A stretch of 20,325 bases of DNA from Pezicula radicicola (Eukaryota > Ascomycota > Leotiomycetes > Helotiales > Dermateaceae). The stretch is from NCBI GenBank assembly GCA_003008705.1, contig PDUO01000072.1, positions 4,015 to 24,339 of the forward strand, in the 5' to 3' direction. This document shows, piece by piece, positions 1 through 9,723 of the stretch (its first letter is position 1; each line of letters begins with the position of its first letter). The notes below the pieces were generated by a model. That model did no database searches, was not told where the DNA came from, and was given only the letters and a program-made list of their open reading frames with translations. The position numbers were made by a program, and so were the translations under genes.

Positions 1-780
1 ATTAATTTTAATTTTATTATTAAGTCTATTATCTATATTAATAATATCTAAACTATAGGTTTATTTTATAAAAATACTTTATAATTTTAAACTAAACTAA
101 AGTATATAAATATTTATTAATATTAGTTATAGTAAAAGATTTAATAAGATTAAATTTATATTTATTTAATAATTTAATTTAATTAATATATCTAACTAGA
201 TTAAACCTAGTTAATAGATACTTAAAGTATTATTTAAAGAGTTTTCTTTTTTTACTTCTTCTCTTTCTTTTCTTTTATTCTATAGTAGAGTCTACTATAG
301 TTATAGTTTACTCTAGTAGTAACTTACTCTATCTTAAAACTTAGTTATTACTATTACTATTAAAATATACTAAGTTTAAATATATAACTTTTATACTAAT
401 TTATATTTTAAATTTAATACTAATAGTTTATAAAATAATTTAAATTTAATCTCTTATTTAATTAAATCTAGAGAGGTATATTATTAAATATAATAGTATT
501 ATTACTTATTTAGAAACTATAAATATAGTTTATATTTAGTTTATACTATAGATAAGCTAATAGTATTAGTTAGATAGTTGATTTCTAAGTATTTTATATA
601 TAAGAAGACTATTTCTCTAATACTATATAAGTTATTTTAGTATTAGTAAGTACTTACTCTTGTTTATATATATATACTCTTATTTTACTACCTATATAGA
701 ATTAAGTAACTATCTCTTAACTTCTGATTTATATATTCATTAATATATTCTACTATTAGTAATATAAACACCTCTGCCTT
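1..780. repeat. RIP-saturated AT-rich island
   Basis: This stretch is almost entirely A/T and rich in TpA. Reading it base by base, I find no CpA, TpG or CpG from position 1 to 578; the first TpG is at 579-580. That is the end state of repeat-induced point mutation (C to T at CpA on both strands) in filamentous ascomycetes. No open frame of note and no recognisable transposon domain survives. It is most likely an old mutated repeat copy. Base composition changes abruptly near 780, where the glucanase relic begins. Confidence 0.85.
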
Positions 781-892
781 TAATATCGCACAAGCTTAAA
801 AGATCGTTGCTGCTGCCATGGCCTAGTAAGGCGAGTACAACACTTTGCGAGTCGCAAACCCAAGGCGTAACCACTACTATACTAACAACTAG

Positions 893-3162
893 GCCAAGGC
901 TACTAGGAAGTTAAGGAGAGACACTACTGACCTAGTTCCGCCAACCCTCAATAGCACTGTCCGTGCAGCCGCCGCTTTACTAGCCGAGTACACTACTGCT
1001 GCCCAAGCTTCGAATGGCACCCTGTATAAAGTGTATAGTAAGTACATAAGCCCTTTCTTTGTTTTCACTCCCTCGGAGTATTTATTCTTCTATTGGCTTG
1101 GAGGGTGTTTTATTCTCCTCCTCCTCCTCCTCCTCCTCTCTACTTTGTATAGGAAGCTAATAAATGCCTCAGGTCAACCAAAATCCCTTCCAAGATTCGA
1201 TGATTCAGCAAGCAATGCCAAGAGAGCCACAACAGATTACTGGCTAGCTAGTATAACTTATGATGGCTTGGCTCCTAGTACGTTACTCCTTCCATCTAAA
1301 CATTTATAGTCTTCCAAAGAGCCGAAGCTCTCACCCTCTCAAGACACAAGGGGCCATAGCTCTCAATATATATATATATCTTAAGAGATTCAGTTTCTTG
1401 TACATTTGCTCAGATCATTTACTGACCTCTTTTTAAGTGGGCCAAAATAGTTTATGGCTTGTGAGTTAAACCCTATTTCTGCACATTCACTCACTTACAT
1501 TGTCTAGGTTTATCGCGATGTCACAAATCCTATCTTTGGCGGAGGAGCCAAGGGCGATAGTGTAAGCAATCTTCAACATTCCCGGCTGTTAACTTCCACA
1601 ATCCAGAAAGATATACTAACATCATCACAGGTGACCGATAATACAGCAGCTATTAACGCAGCTATTGCGTATGGTAGCAACTGTGGTAATAACTGCTTGT
1701 CATCTTCCACCAAGGGTACATTGATCTATTTCCCCCCCGGCACATACCTCATTTCAACACCAATTAAAGCCTACTATTACTCGTAACTTGTTGGAAATCC
1801 AAATGATCTCCCTATCATCAAGACTTCGTCGTCATTCATCGGCCTTGGAGCTATAGAGACCGGTATACCTCTTGATGCCCTCTTCGGTTCTCGAGACGTT
1901 CGCAGAAACCTATACTAACTTGACGGACAGATGTCTACGAAGCCAACGCCAATAGAGGGGAATGGTATATCAACTAATCCAATTTCTACCGGCAAGTTCG
2001 TAATTTTGTCATCGATATTGAAGACACGACGACTGTAAGTGTCGCCGGCCTGCACTGGCAAGTGGCTTAGGCAACCTCTCTCACCAACTGTTATATCTAT
2101 GCCTCAACATCGGTCGGTACTACGGCGATGGGCATGTTCACTGAAAATGGAAGCTCAGGTATATTCGTTGTCCCTCATGGTTCTACACTTTGCCGGAGAG
2201 CCGAACTCCCATAAGACAGACATGTCTCTAGAACTAGGCTTCACGACCTCTTAAATATGTCTTCTGCTGTCCAGCTCGTTAGCAATAACTCGGCACTTGT
2301 GCTAACGTTTTCGGCTAATAGGTTTTATAGGAGACTGTTTTTTTAGCGGAGGTGCCTATAGTATCTATAGTGGAAACTAACAGTATACGGTCCGAAGTTT
2401 CGAATTTATTTTATAGACCATAGCCAGCATCTATTTAATCTAGGACTAGGGATGGACCTAGTCTCAACTCTTAATCTCTGATAGTCCTATTAGAATTTTG
2501 TTGGTCAATCCTACAGCCACAACAGGTCAGTAAGTAAGCTCGATTTATATTATAGACTCCTATTTCGATGGTGTTACAACTACCATCTATGTAAATTCAC
2601 TATATAAGACTATTCTAGAATCTAGCATTATTATACTTGATAATATTGGAGTCACTAGTGTATCTAATATAGTTAGCTTTTTAGATAGAACTTTTCTTAC
2701 TGTTGCCGCCGAAGATCTAGACTTCCTTATTGTCGGAAACGTAGAAGTAGATGGGTATTTCATTGTCCCTCTTCATCCTATACTTTGTCAGAGAGCTAAG
2801 CCTTAGATATATCGTCTATAGCTCTGCTTTCCGAAATTAACTAGGGACTTATACTGATCTTTTTTATTAGTTCTGGCTACAGGATGTACAATGTTGGTGT
2901 ACAGCTTCCCTCACCAGACTTAACTAGTCTAACAAAGAGATGCTTTCGCGACAGCTATTTCTTCAAGTCTCGACTACAATATAAGGATATTACCGTTGCT
3001 GATATCATCAACGTTAAGACCCTTAGCGCTAAGGGAGATGGTGTTACAGACGATACATCCATAATCGGTGCTGTACTCGCGATAGCTACAACGTCAAATC
3101 TTATATACTTTCCTGCTAGATCCTACCTCATTACCTCGACTCTCGTAATTCAACCTAGAACA
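893..3162 (+). pseudogene. GH55 exo-beta-1,3-glucanase (pectate-lyase-like fold), RIP-mutated and 3'-truncated
   Basis: The family hydrolyses beta-1,3-glucan and is normally secreted, with two tandem beta-helix halves. Both halves are recognisable: the first by GAKGD|(V)TDNTAAINAAI around 1540-1670, then NFYRQVRNFVIDI near 1980-2020, then GLHWQVA; the second by AKGDGVTDDT near 3030-3055. Exons I can place are 893-1037, 1173-about 1277, 1508-1561, 1631-1862, 1931-2158, 2322-2754 and 2883-3162, with phases that agree (the donor of the second intron is unclear). Nonsense codons: TAA 1784, 1975, 2378; TAG 2068, 2414, 2441, 2447, 2459; possibly TAA 2531. All fit Gln or Trp codons changed by C to T or G to A; three of the four Trp codons in the IWDWGWTW segment have become TAG. 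The frame ends abruptly after STLVIQPRTR, so roughly the last 250-300 residues are missing. The signal peptide and true start were not found. Confidence 0.87.
1115..1138 (+). repeat. (CTC)8 microsatellite
   Basis: Eight perfect CTC units lie inside the first intron (1038-1172) of the glucanase relic. The run is a pyrimidine tract between donor and branch site, so it need not have affected the protein. Confidence 0.9.
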
Positions 3163-3236
3163 CGTAAGCAATCTAGATGGGACTGAATGTCAGCACCTCT
3201 TCATTCGAGAAAGCCATGCTGAATGACTTGATTGAC

Positions 3237-3424
3237 CTACCCATGTTCGAGCTTCTCCCGCAAATCGATAAGCGCCTGTGGATCCCGCTGGAACACACTC
3301 CTCTTCGTTTCTGTGTAGAGCAAGTTGCCGTCCTCTGAGTAGTCTTGGAGAAAGCTGGATGTTACCTATATGGGATTTCGCACGTAGTTGACCAGCTTCT
3401 TGGCCGTCTTTTGAATCTCTGGAA
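3237..3424 (-). pseudogene. Baeyer-Villiger monooxygenase internal exon fragment
   Basis: Read on the minus strand from 3424, this encodes about 61 residues: VPEIQKTAKKLVNYVRNP, then a TAG (3366-3368) where the family normally has Trp (PxW), then a Tyr-Ser-Glu-rich linker, then FQRDPQALIDLREKLEHG and a TAG at 3237-3239. In Baeyer-Villiger/cyclohexanone-type flavin monooxygenases an R-x-P-x-W segment followed by a (F)xxDPxxLxxYRxxLE segment occurs after the first Rossmann region; that match is my basis. The piece is bounded by a possible acceptor (CAG, 3425-3427) and a possible donor (GTAGGT after the final Gly), so it looks like a single internal exon. The FAD and NADP motifs are absent. It abuts the end of the neighbouring FAD monooxygenase in another frame, which suggests a rearrangement. 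Alternative: an unusual C-terminal tail of that neighbour. Confidence 0.6.
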
Positions 3425-4880
3425 CTGAGTATGATAAAATTGTGTCAAGTCAACCCTCATGCCCAATAAACGGGACTGAAACTCCTTTGAAAACTCCAAA
3501 TCCACAGCTGTTCTCCTGGCAATTCGAAGAAAAGGGTCTTCCAAAAGTGTCGGGTCGGTAGTATCTCTTTGAAGAAGCAGGAAGTTGTTGCTCGATATTG
3601 GGTCAACGAAAGAATTAAATATTTCCAACCTGGTTTCACTATACTTGTCCAGTATACTTTCGTCCGCTTTTCCTTCAATAATTCCTGACAAGCAATCGTA
3701 TAAAGCGCCTGCATCAACTATGCCACAAGTGAGGCCAAGACCGCCAAAAGGATTGTATACTGGTATTCGTCAGCACCGAAACGTAGCAGTCGACGCAGCG
3801 AACTTTCTATCTCGAAGTTCTGAGCGACCTGGGTTTATCTCAAACTATGAGGGCCAGCTAGCCCGTATGAAGGAGCCGAAGGAGCGGGTGTCACTTACTA
3901 TGAGCAGCATCGGCTGCAAGACAAACTCGTCCCACTCGCATGCTATTTACCCGACGCTGGTGGACACAATAAGGGCTAATGGACATGAGTGGGTACGAAT
4001 TTTTATCGTCTGGCTTTGGATGAGAAGGAAGCAATTTTTCGAACTTCGCAGATTGTCGCGCAAGCACCTCCTCTTCAGAAAGACCAGTCTGTTCGCCGTA
4101 AGTAACACGCCATAAGCCGTCTCTCGAGATTTTCGCCGCCATGTGCTAGTTTTCAGGGTCAATGATAAAGTTCGTATCGCCGTAACCGTACTTGTCGAAT
4201 GGGTAATATACCTACGTCAGAAAGTTTGATGGTTATTTTCTATCCCTTGTTGAATATGTTGGGCAGGTTGACAGATTCATGGGAGAAATTTCTAACACAC
4301 TCACATTTGTTGCCACGAGTTGCTGATCCCAAGTCTTCCCTGGAAAGCTTTTATCACCAAATAGACTCCGTCGTACTTGACTCTTTGCACCATCACAGCC
4401 AACAACGTACGAAGCCTCGAATCGCCTCACACCGGCCCCAGTTTCAGCTTCTACCCAAGCGCTGGTTCCATCCTGGCCTACATCAACTACTTTGTGATTC
4501 CAAGAGACCTTGGCCAAGGGGTATTGAATCAGTCGGTCTAGTAAAAGCTTTCCTAGTCGATCCAACGGCAAACAATGAACGGAATCTATGTCCTCGAGAA
4601 CGCTTCTATCGAGTCCCGCTAACAAGGTTCCATCTATCTTCCTCCATTCAACTGATCGCGGAATAAAACCTTACTCTTGGATTTGTTCCAACACACCAGC
4701 TCGCTCGAGTTCATGTACAGCGGGTGCAGCATAATGAGTGGCGCGTGGCCTGGTGTCAAGTGTGGGGGCCAGCTCCAGAATGTGTACTGGAATCGAGTGC
4801 CTTGACAGGAGAAGTCCTAGGAGTAGCCCGGCTGGTCAAGCACCAACAATCAATACAGATTGTTGTGTTTTGAATGCCAT
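3425..4880 (-). pseudogene. FAD-dependent aromatic-type monooxygenase (FAD_binding_3 / PHBH fold), with nonsense codons
   Basis: This family hydroxylates aromatic or polyketide substrates using FAD and NAD(P)H. The start is the ATG at 4880-4878, followed after about eight residues by the dinucleotide-binding strand VLIVGA-x-PAGLLLG. Exons are 4880-4305, 4211-3899 and 3759-about 3425; introns (93 and 139 nt) have GTGAGT/TAG and GTAAGT/CAG ends and keep phase. Later motifs are VVGCDGAKSQVRRSLFG (DG motif) and GRVCLAADAAH joined across intron 2 to NPFGGLGLTCGI (GD motif and flavin loop). Total about 400 residues, normal for the family. Breaks: TGA at 4836 in the GxGxxG loop, TAA at 4671, and TAG at 4146 in PEN[W]HMAAK. 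The last two are RIP-type (Gln and Trp); the first would need a transversion from Gly or a C to T from Arg. The C-terminal LTQFY runs without a stop into the neighbouring fragment. It diverges from the SDR gene across a shared promoter region. Confidence 0.85.
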
Positions 4881-5076
4881 CCTTAAAACACTAGCTAAGA
4901 TGTTCCTGTGATCGAGGAAAGAGTACAGTTGCAGATAGAAAGAAGGCTGAAGTGAAACGCAATGCAGCGGAAATGGAGTCACTCGATATTGCTGCAGATC
5001 TATCATCTATTTATGTACAGTACATGGAGGATCTAAGAAGAGATTCTATAAGAACTTCAAATGACTGGAAACTATA

Positions 5077-5087
5077 GCGGAGGCGAG
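5077..5087 (+). promoter_or_regulatory. GCGGAGGYGRG element, copy 1 (GCGGAGGCGAG)
   Basis: It sits 197 bp upstream of the FMO start in the divergent promoter. It is preceded by TATA, as is copy 5, so TATAGCGGAGG is shared. It is one of five matches in the window, all intergenic. Confidence 0.5.
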
Positions 5088-5343
5088 TCGTGACAGAGAT
5101 ACCGAACGGAAACAGAAGTGATTATTCTTATTCCGCACTTACGATTAATGGGGCCTTACGGAGTTACTTCGTGCTTTATACTCTGTATTTTCGATTTCTG
5201 CTTTCTGATTACCGGGTGTAGACTAGACTATAGCATCTATACGGAGTTCTGTATACGATGTTGCATCTCTCTACGTGAAGGCGAAGCGATAACCGAAATC
5301 AGGGATTGGTCCCGCTACTCGTGGTTAATAACTAACCTACTAA

Positions 5344-5354
5344 GCGGAGGTGGG
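5344..5354 (+). promoter_or_regulatory. GCGGAGGYGRG element, copy 2 (GCGGAGGTGGG)
   Basis: It lies about 295 bp upstream of the SDR start. With copy 5 it shares the 14-mer AGCGGAGGTGGGGA. It overlaps the left arm of the inverted repeat TGGGGAA/TTCCCCA. It can also be read as two adjacent CreA-type SYGGRG sites. Confidence 0.55.
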
Positions 5355-5648
5355 GAAAGCATTCGTACGCTTCCCCATTTAAGATCCTGGCTCCAACTCA
5401 CAATCATGCTACTACATCGATCCTAGGCGATAGCCAAACTTGAATTTCAAAGCTGTAATGTTCCGGCGGTTTAGGAGACGAACATAGTCTGCCGCTACTA
5501 CTGATCTCTTCCATTAGGAGAGGTTAGAAACTATATTCAGAGAGCAAGTTATCTTCAAACAACCACCAGAGAGACACGAGTGTATCGTTATCCTTTCGTT
5601 TGTCCTTGGCTTAATATACCAGCAACATTAGCCACCAGCGTACTTAAA

Positions 5649-6542
5649 ATGTCTCGATTCGATCTAAATCACCCTTCGCTCCTTGATATCCGTGATTCAG
5701 TGGTTGTGGTTACTGGTGGAGGGAGTGGAATTGGAGCTGCGCTGGTGAAACAGCTATATGAGCTGAATTGTACTGTTGTCTTCGGCGACGTAGACGAGAA
5801 AGCATCAAAAGCCATAGTTTCCGAAACTTCCCCGCGATCTGTTCACTTCATAAAATCCGACGTATATTCCTACGCCGAGAACCTCGATCTCTTCAACTTC
5901 GCATGGGAGAATTATGGCCGAGTTGACCACGCTATTGCTAATGCCGGAGTGGTCGAGCAGAAGGGGTGGTTTATGCCCAACCGTACCATCGAGGAGATCA
6001 ATAAGGCAGAGCCGCCGCCATTGACAACGCTCAACGTCAATTTGATTGGACTGGCTTATTTTGCAAATATCGCCTGCACGTATCTTACGCAGGGAAATCA
6101 AGCCCCGGATGGCAAGCATCTGCGAGATAAGAGTCTGACTCTGGTGGGCAGCTTGGCTAGTTGGAAGGAGACTCCGCCTTTGTTCATGTACCAGACTGCT
6201 AAGCATGGGGTGTTAGGGTTACTTAGGGCATTGAGATTATATGTACCTGAGCACTTTCCAGGGGTTAGAGTCAATGCTGTGTGTCCTGGTATGACAGAGA
6301 CAAACATGGTTGCGCTCATCAGAGAAGAATATCTGAACAATGGGTTGCCTCCAAACCAAGCTGAGGACGTTGCAAAAGCAATCGTAGGACTTTGTCAGGC
6401 GGGGCCTGGGACTAAGGCTATCTGGTATGATGAAACGGAAGCGCCAGGAGTCAAGAGTAGGGAGAGTGCGGGAGGTATGGATTGGGAAGATGTGAAGAGG
6501 AGAGGCACGATTGGAAGGGCAATATTCGTACAAGGCGGGTAA
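5649..6542 (+). CDS. Classical short-chain dehydrogenase/reductase (SDR), intact
   Basis: NAD(P)-dependent oxidoreductase of 297 residues in one uninterrupted exon. The cofactor loop is TGGGSGIG at 22-29; Asp47 ends beta-2 (VVFGD), which in this family usually favours NAD(H). NAG is at 98-100, the structural Asn is near 129-131 (LNVN), the catalytic Ser is 168 (VGS), and YQTAK at 181-185 supplies Tyr and Lys; PGMTET follows at 213-218. The Ser to Tyr spacing of 13 is standard. I chose the ATG at 5649 because the Rossmann strand begins 17 residues later; the open frame extends upstream only through a GTG with no family-like sequence. It lies divergent from the FMO behind a region with two GCGGAGGYGRG elements. 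It is the only cluster member without a visible lesion. The substrate cannot be inferred. Confidence 0.93.
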   Translation: MSRFDLNHPSLLDIRDSVVVVTGGGSGIGAALVKQLYELNCTVVFGDVDEKASKAIVSETSPRSVHFIKSDVYSYAENLDLFNFAWENYGRVDHAIANAGVVEQKGWFMPNRTIEEINKAEPPPLTTLNVNLIGLAYFANIACTYLTQGNQAPDGKHLRDKSLTLVGSLASWKETPPLFMYQTAKHGVLGLLRALRLYVPEHFPGVRVNAVCPGMTETNMVALIREEYLNNGLPPNQAEDVAKAIVGLCQAGPGTKAIWYDETEAPGVKSRESAGGMDWEDVKRRGTIGRAIFVQGG

Positions 6543-7297
6543 TGTTACGATACTGAAGAAGGGTTGGATCGGACTGAGCCTCTGTGGTTGGGGGAACACG
6601 CAAGCGCGATTGTACAGAGAGCGTAAAAGAACCGCATTACTTCAACACCAATTTTGCGTACTCTGTCTACGCAGTTATAAGAGTTTTTGCACTTTCAAAA
6701 ATAAAAAAAATAAACATGATAGTCTTAGTGCAAAGTCATATTTCCGCTAGCTTTGAACCCCGATATCCATGGCTAGTTATAAACTTAATATACTCACTAT
6801 TTAGGAAAGCTAAAAATTTACCCCCTAAGACATTTCCTCATCGCAAGAAAGGCAACATAGTGCTCTAGTTAGATCATCTCTCTCGTGCTTCTATCATTTG
6901 TACTTCGTATATCTTGACACAAGTGCCAACAAGCCCCCGGCCTCATCTCGTCCAATGATTCCGCCTTATTATTGCATTTTTGAACCTGGATCCTTTAACC
7001 AACAAGTTCGATTTGGGGAGAGTCAAGGAAAGTCTACTTTCTTTCAAACGATTCCGCGGATTTAACTTTCCGGTCTCCATTATGAGGCTAGTCCGGGCCA
7101 ACTTCCAGGCCGTGGGCGTACGTACATACACCCGCCTCCGCAACATCGACGACAATCTAAAAAGTCCCATTAGACTCGGGGAAATAATTTCATCAGTCAG
7201 CATAGCTACAGCAAGAGAACGCCGCATGGTATGGCGAGACTCTTAAAACCATTCATTGCCACTCGAAGCAAAAGCAGCTGCAGTACACAAGGTAACA
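6543..7297. other. Intergenic region, SDR 3' end to esterase start
   Basis: 755 bp with no supported gene. An A-rich run near 6698-6715 could be part of the SDR 3' end. Overlapping open frames on both strands at 6943-7246 show no recognisable motif. The second half is presumed esterase promoter and holds copy 3 of the shared element. Confidence 0.5.
7131..7141 (-). promoter_or_regulatory. GCGGAGGYGRG element, copy 3 (GCGGAGGCGGG)
   Basis: A minus-strand copy, about 157 bp upstream of the esterase ATG. Confidence 0.5.
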
Positions 7298-9045
7298 ATG
7301 GAAACGACAATCTTAAATCATCCTCAACTCAGCCCCATTCGCGGCAAGTTACAACAGAAAGTTGTTCAATATCTCGCTTTAAAGTATGGAGACCTGGAGC
7401 ATGTGAGTCTTTTCTCCGCGGAGTTGGATATCATTTCATGACGATTTTCAATAGTCCTGCCGCTGTTCAATTTCCACACAGTTGCGAAATCGAGCATACT
7501 TTGATCCAACAAAGCCTGCCTTTCCCAGAGAAGAGAACATTTTCGGAAATCAATTCCCTCAACCTAAACATTACTGTACCATCAGGGACTCAAACGGAGG
7601 GTAAATTGCCAGTACTTGTCTGGATCCACGGTGGTGGTCTCTGTATGGGGTCCAATAACTGGCCGCAGTATGATCCGACCAGGCTGGCTACTTTTTCGTC
7701 GGCCCAGAATCTTCCTATCATTATCGTCAGCATAAAGTATTCACACCCTCCTTAATCTTCAGCGTTAATTTAACTGGGAACTCAGCTATCGGCTTGGCAT
7801 TTACGGATTCGCGACAACCGAAGAGCTTCGAAGAAAAAAGTTCAAGCCTAACAACGGTTTGCGCGATCAGAGACTCGCCTTTGAGTGGATCGACCAGAAC
7901 ATCTCTGGCTTTGGAGGCGATGGGAATAATATAAGTGTAGTTGGCCAAAGTGCAGGGGCAGGTAGGAGAAACAGCTCCCTATTTATTCAGCCGCACTAAC
8001 AAGGTGCAGCATCTGCATCGCTTCATCTTCTATCTGATCGGCCACTGTTTGGAAGACTCATCTGTCTAGGAGGATCTCCACTTCTACTTCCAACAGTTCA
8101 TCTGGAGTTATCTGAGAACCTATACGCGCCAGCGTTGGCAAATGCGGGAGTGGGAAGTGAAATGAAGTCGTGGTTATCAGAAGGACAACGACCGTCTGAG
8201 CAGGTCACAAACGCACTCGGCCCATTTCAGCCTACATTCCCTACTATAGATGGGGATATAATTCCACAGGCTCTAACCTACTCCAAAATCGTTGGTCAAA
8301 GCGATACCTTCCTTCCTGGCTTGAAATGGTGTGAGGAGATGTTGGTTGGCTGTTCGGCAATGGAAGTACGATGAAACCCCTGGCTATCATCTAATGGTAT
8401 GCTAACATATTCAGTCTACCACATTTGAGTCAAGACTTGTCAAGAGCAAAGACTTTCTGGCGCTTGCTTTCCAAAGATCTCTACATACCATATTTCCAGA
8501 AGAAAAATCAACTACTGACACTCTTCTCTCGGACTATGGCATCAACGTTCTCAGCTGCACCAATAACGATGAGTCATATAACGGGGTATTGCAATTTCTC
8601 CAAGACTTACGATTCGTTGCACCAGCAGTTGCTTTAGGTCGTGCTTGCAAAAAGAGTTATGTTTTTTCTTTGGAGGAACCAAATCCTTGGGATGGGCCTT
8701 ATATCGGAAAAGCCTCACATATCTTCGACGTTGCGCTACTGTTTCAGAATTATAGTGAACATCTTTCCCAAGATCAAAATACAATTTCCAAGGTATTTGG
8801 ATTGGATGTTCTGAAATTTGTCAATAGTATCACACCATAGGAGGCCCTATAACAAGCCGGTCGAGAAGGTTAAGAAGTACTATTCGGGTAAGGAGGGACT
8901 ACTAGGAGACGATTTTCCAATTTTGCTAAGACGGAATGCTGTAATAAGCAATTACATTGATGTATTGGGGTTCGAAGGGTTAGCACAGGTGTGGATGGGC
9001 CTAGAGATATATATTCAATGTATAGCCCACAAGGCTTCTAACTAA
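7298..9045 (+). pseudogene. Carboxylesterase (alpha/beta-hydrolase, type-B-like fungal family), frameshifted
   Basis: The family hydrolyses carboxylic esters. Starting at ATG 7298, the product begins METTILNHPQLSPIRGK, the usual N-terminus. The oxyanion-hole segment WIHGGGLCMGS is near 7621-7655. The nucleophile is in GQSAG (about 7944-7958), where most relatives have GESAG, and the presumed catalytic His is in KASHIFDVALLF. Three introns have perfect ends and phase: 7737-7785, 7962-8009 and 8366-8414 (48-49 nt). Lesions: a frame change at about 7424-7432 with loss of some residues before PAAVQFP; TAG at 8838-8840 where a Trp is expected (TP[W]EAL); then another frame change into a C-terminal piece ending at 9045. 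An unusual intron 7384-7454 would restore the first frame but would delete conserved residues, so I favour a frameshift. No signal peptide is seen. Its promoter carries copy 3 of the shared element. Confidence 0.85.
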
Positions 9046-9267
9046 GATGAAACAAATTAGACTCTATTTAAACCATCTATTACATTTGAACGAAACGTTA
9101 CGGGGAGTTCCTCTGACGCCTCCCTGAGAATAAACTAGTGAAAGCGAGTTGCCCCACAACACTGTTTTCGAAAATATGATTCCTAGAGGAGAAGGAGACG
9201 ATATACCGGACGAAGAGCCCAATTACCATGCATATATAGCCATTGTACTAAACCCACTTGGCGAAAC

Positions 9268-9278
9268 CTCACCTCCGC
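9268..9278 (-). promoter_or_regulatory. GCGGAGGYGRG element, copy 4 (GCGGAGGTGAG)
   Basis: A minus-strand copy about 446 bp upstream of the SnoaL-1 ATG. Confidence 0.45.
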
Positions 9279-9414
9279 CCCCTCCCGCAGTCGCCAAACT
9301 CGGCCTTCATATATCTCGAAAACTATCCTATTACCAATAAACTATGACCTACATGCGAAAGAACCCCCGGATTCGTGGCCGCTCCAAGTAGACCAATAGT
9401 TGACCAAGCTTATA

Positions 9415-9425
9415 GCGGAGGTGGG
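9415..9425 (+). promoter_or_regulatory. GCGGAGGYGRG element, copy 5 (GCGGAGGTGGG)
   Basis: About 299 bp upstream of the SnoaL-1 ATG, nearly the same distance as copy 2 from the SDR start. The 14-mer AGCGGAGGTGGGGA is identical to copy 2. Confidence 0.55.
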
Positions 9426-9723
9426 GAGATCTCAATGGAGAGACTCATGCTAAAAACGTTCACATCCTTGAGAGTTCTTAAGTCACCCGACACAAGCAGC
9501 CCACAGTCCGTGCCTTAGAATCAAATATTTAAGAGCAAAGGTGTAGCCTCATGGTTACTCTCTGTTAAAATGCACACCCGGACTCTTCGAAGAATAGATA
9601 TCCCGATCTCAATTCCCAGGCATTCCTTTGCTCAGAACACTGGCACAGTATGTTCTCTTTGCGGAGAAGTGCCCCACGTATATACTGACAACATGTATAG
9701 AATCTATCCGGAAGAGCTTCACA

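Larger units (their letters stand above)
4881..5648. other. Divergent promoter region between FMO and SDR
   Basis: 768 bp separate the two divergent starts. The stretch holds two copies of the GCGGAGGYGRG element (listed separately). The second is followed by an imperfect inverted repeat, TGGGGAA (5351-5357) and TTCCCCA (5371-5377). An open frame at 5118-5426 has no family-like features and is not called as a gene. Confidence 0.6.
9046..9723. other. Intergenic region upstream of SnoaL-1
   Basis: 678 bp with no supported gene. The small open frame at 9149-9340 has a proline run but no family features. It contains copies 4 and 5 of the shared element in opposite orientation, about 150 bp apart. 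An AT-rich TATTTAA is near 9525. Confidence 0.5.

Noticed and set aside
1900..1920. TAA near 1916 as another nonsense codon in the glucanase
   Set aside because: It falls inside an intron (1863-1930) with a TACTAAC branch site.
3585..4115. 176-codon plus-strand open frame
   Set aside because: Antisense to the FMO, whose exons, introns and motifs are clear on the minus strand.
5344..5355. Motif explained only as paired CreA (SYGGRG) sites
   Set aside because: Copies 2 and 5 fit two CreA sites, but copies 1, 3 and 4 do not fit in their second half, so a shared longer element explains more. CreA input is not excluded.
5118..5426. 102-codon open frame between FMO and SDR
   Set aside because: Non-conserved-looking, Cys/Ile/Leu-rich sequence inside a divergent promoter that contains the shared motif; no domain.
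5580..5648. Upstream GTG start for the SDR
   Set aside because: GTG starts are not expected in fungal nuclear genes and the extra 23 residues are not SDR-like.
6943..7246. Overlapping open frames on both strands upstream of the esterase
   Set aside because: Mirror-image frames without motifs in promoter DNA; chance openness is more likely.
9570..9723. SnoaL-1 starting at 9570 in the main frame
   Set aside because: Extension is unlike SnoaL proteins, while the other frame gives a typical N-terminus at 9724.
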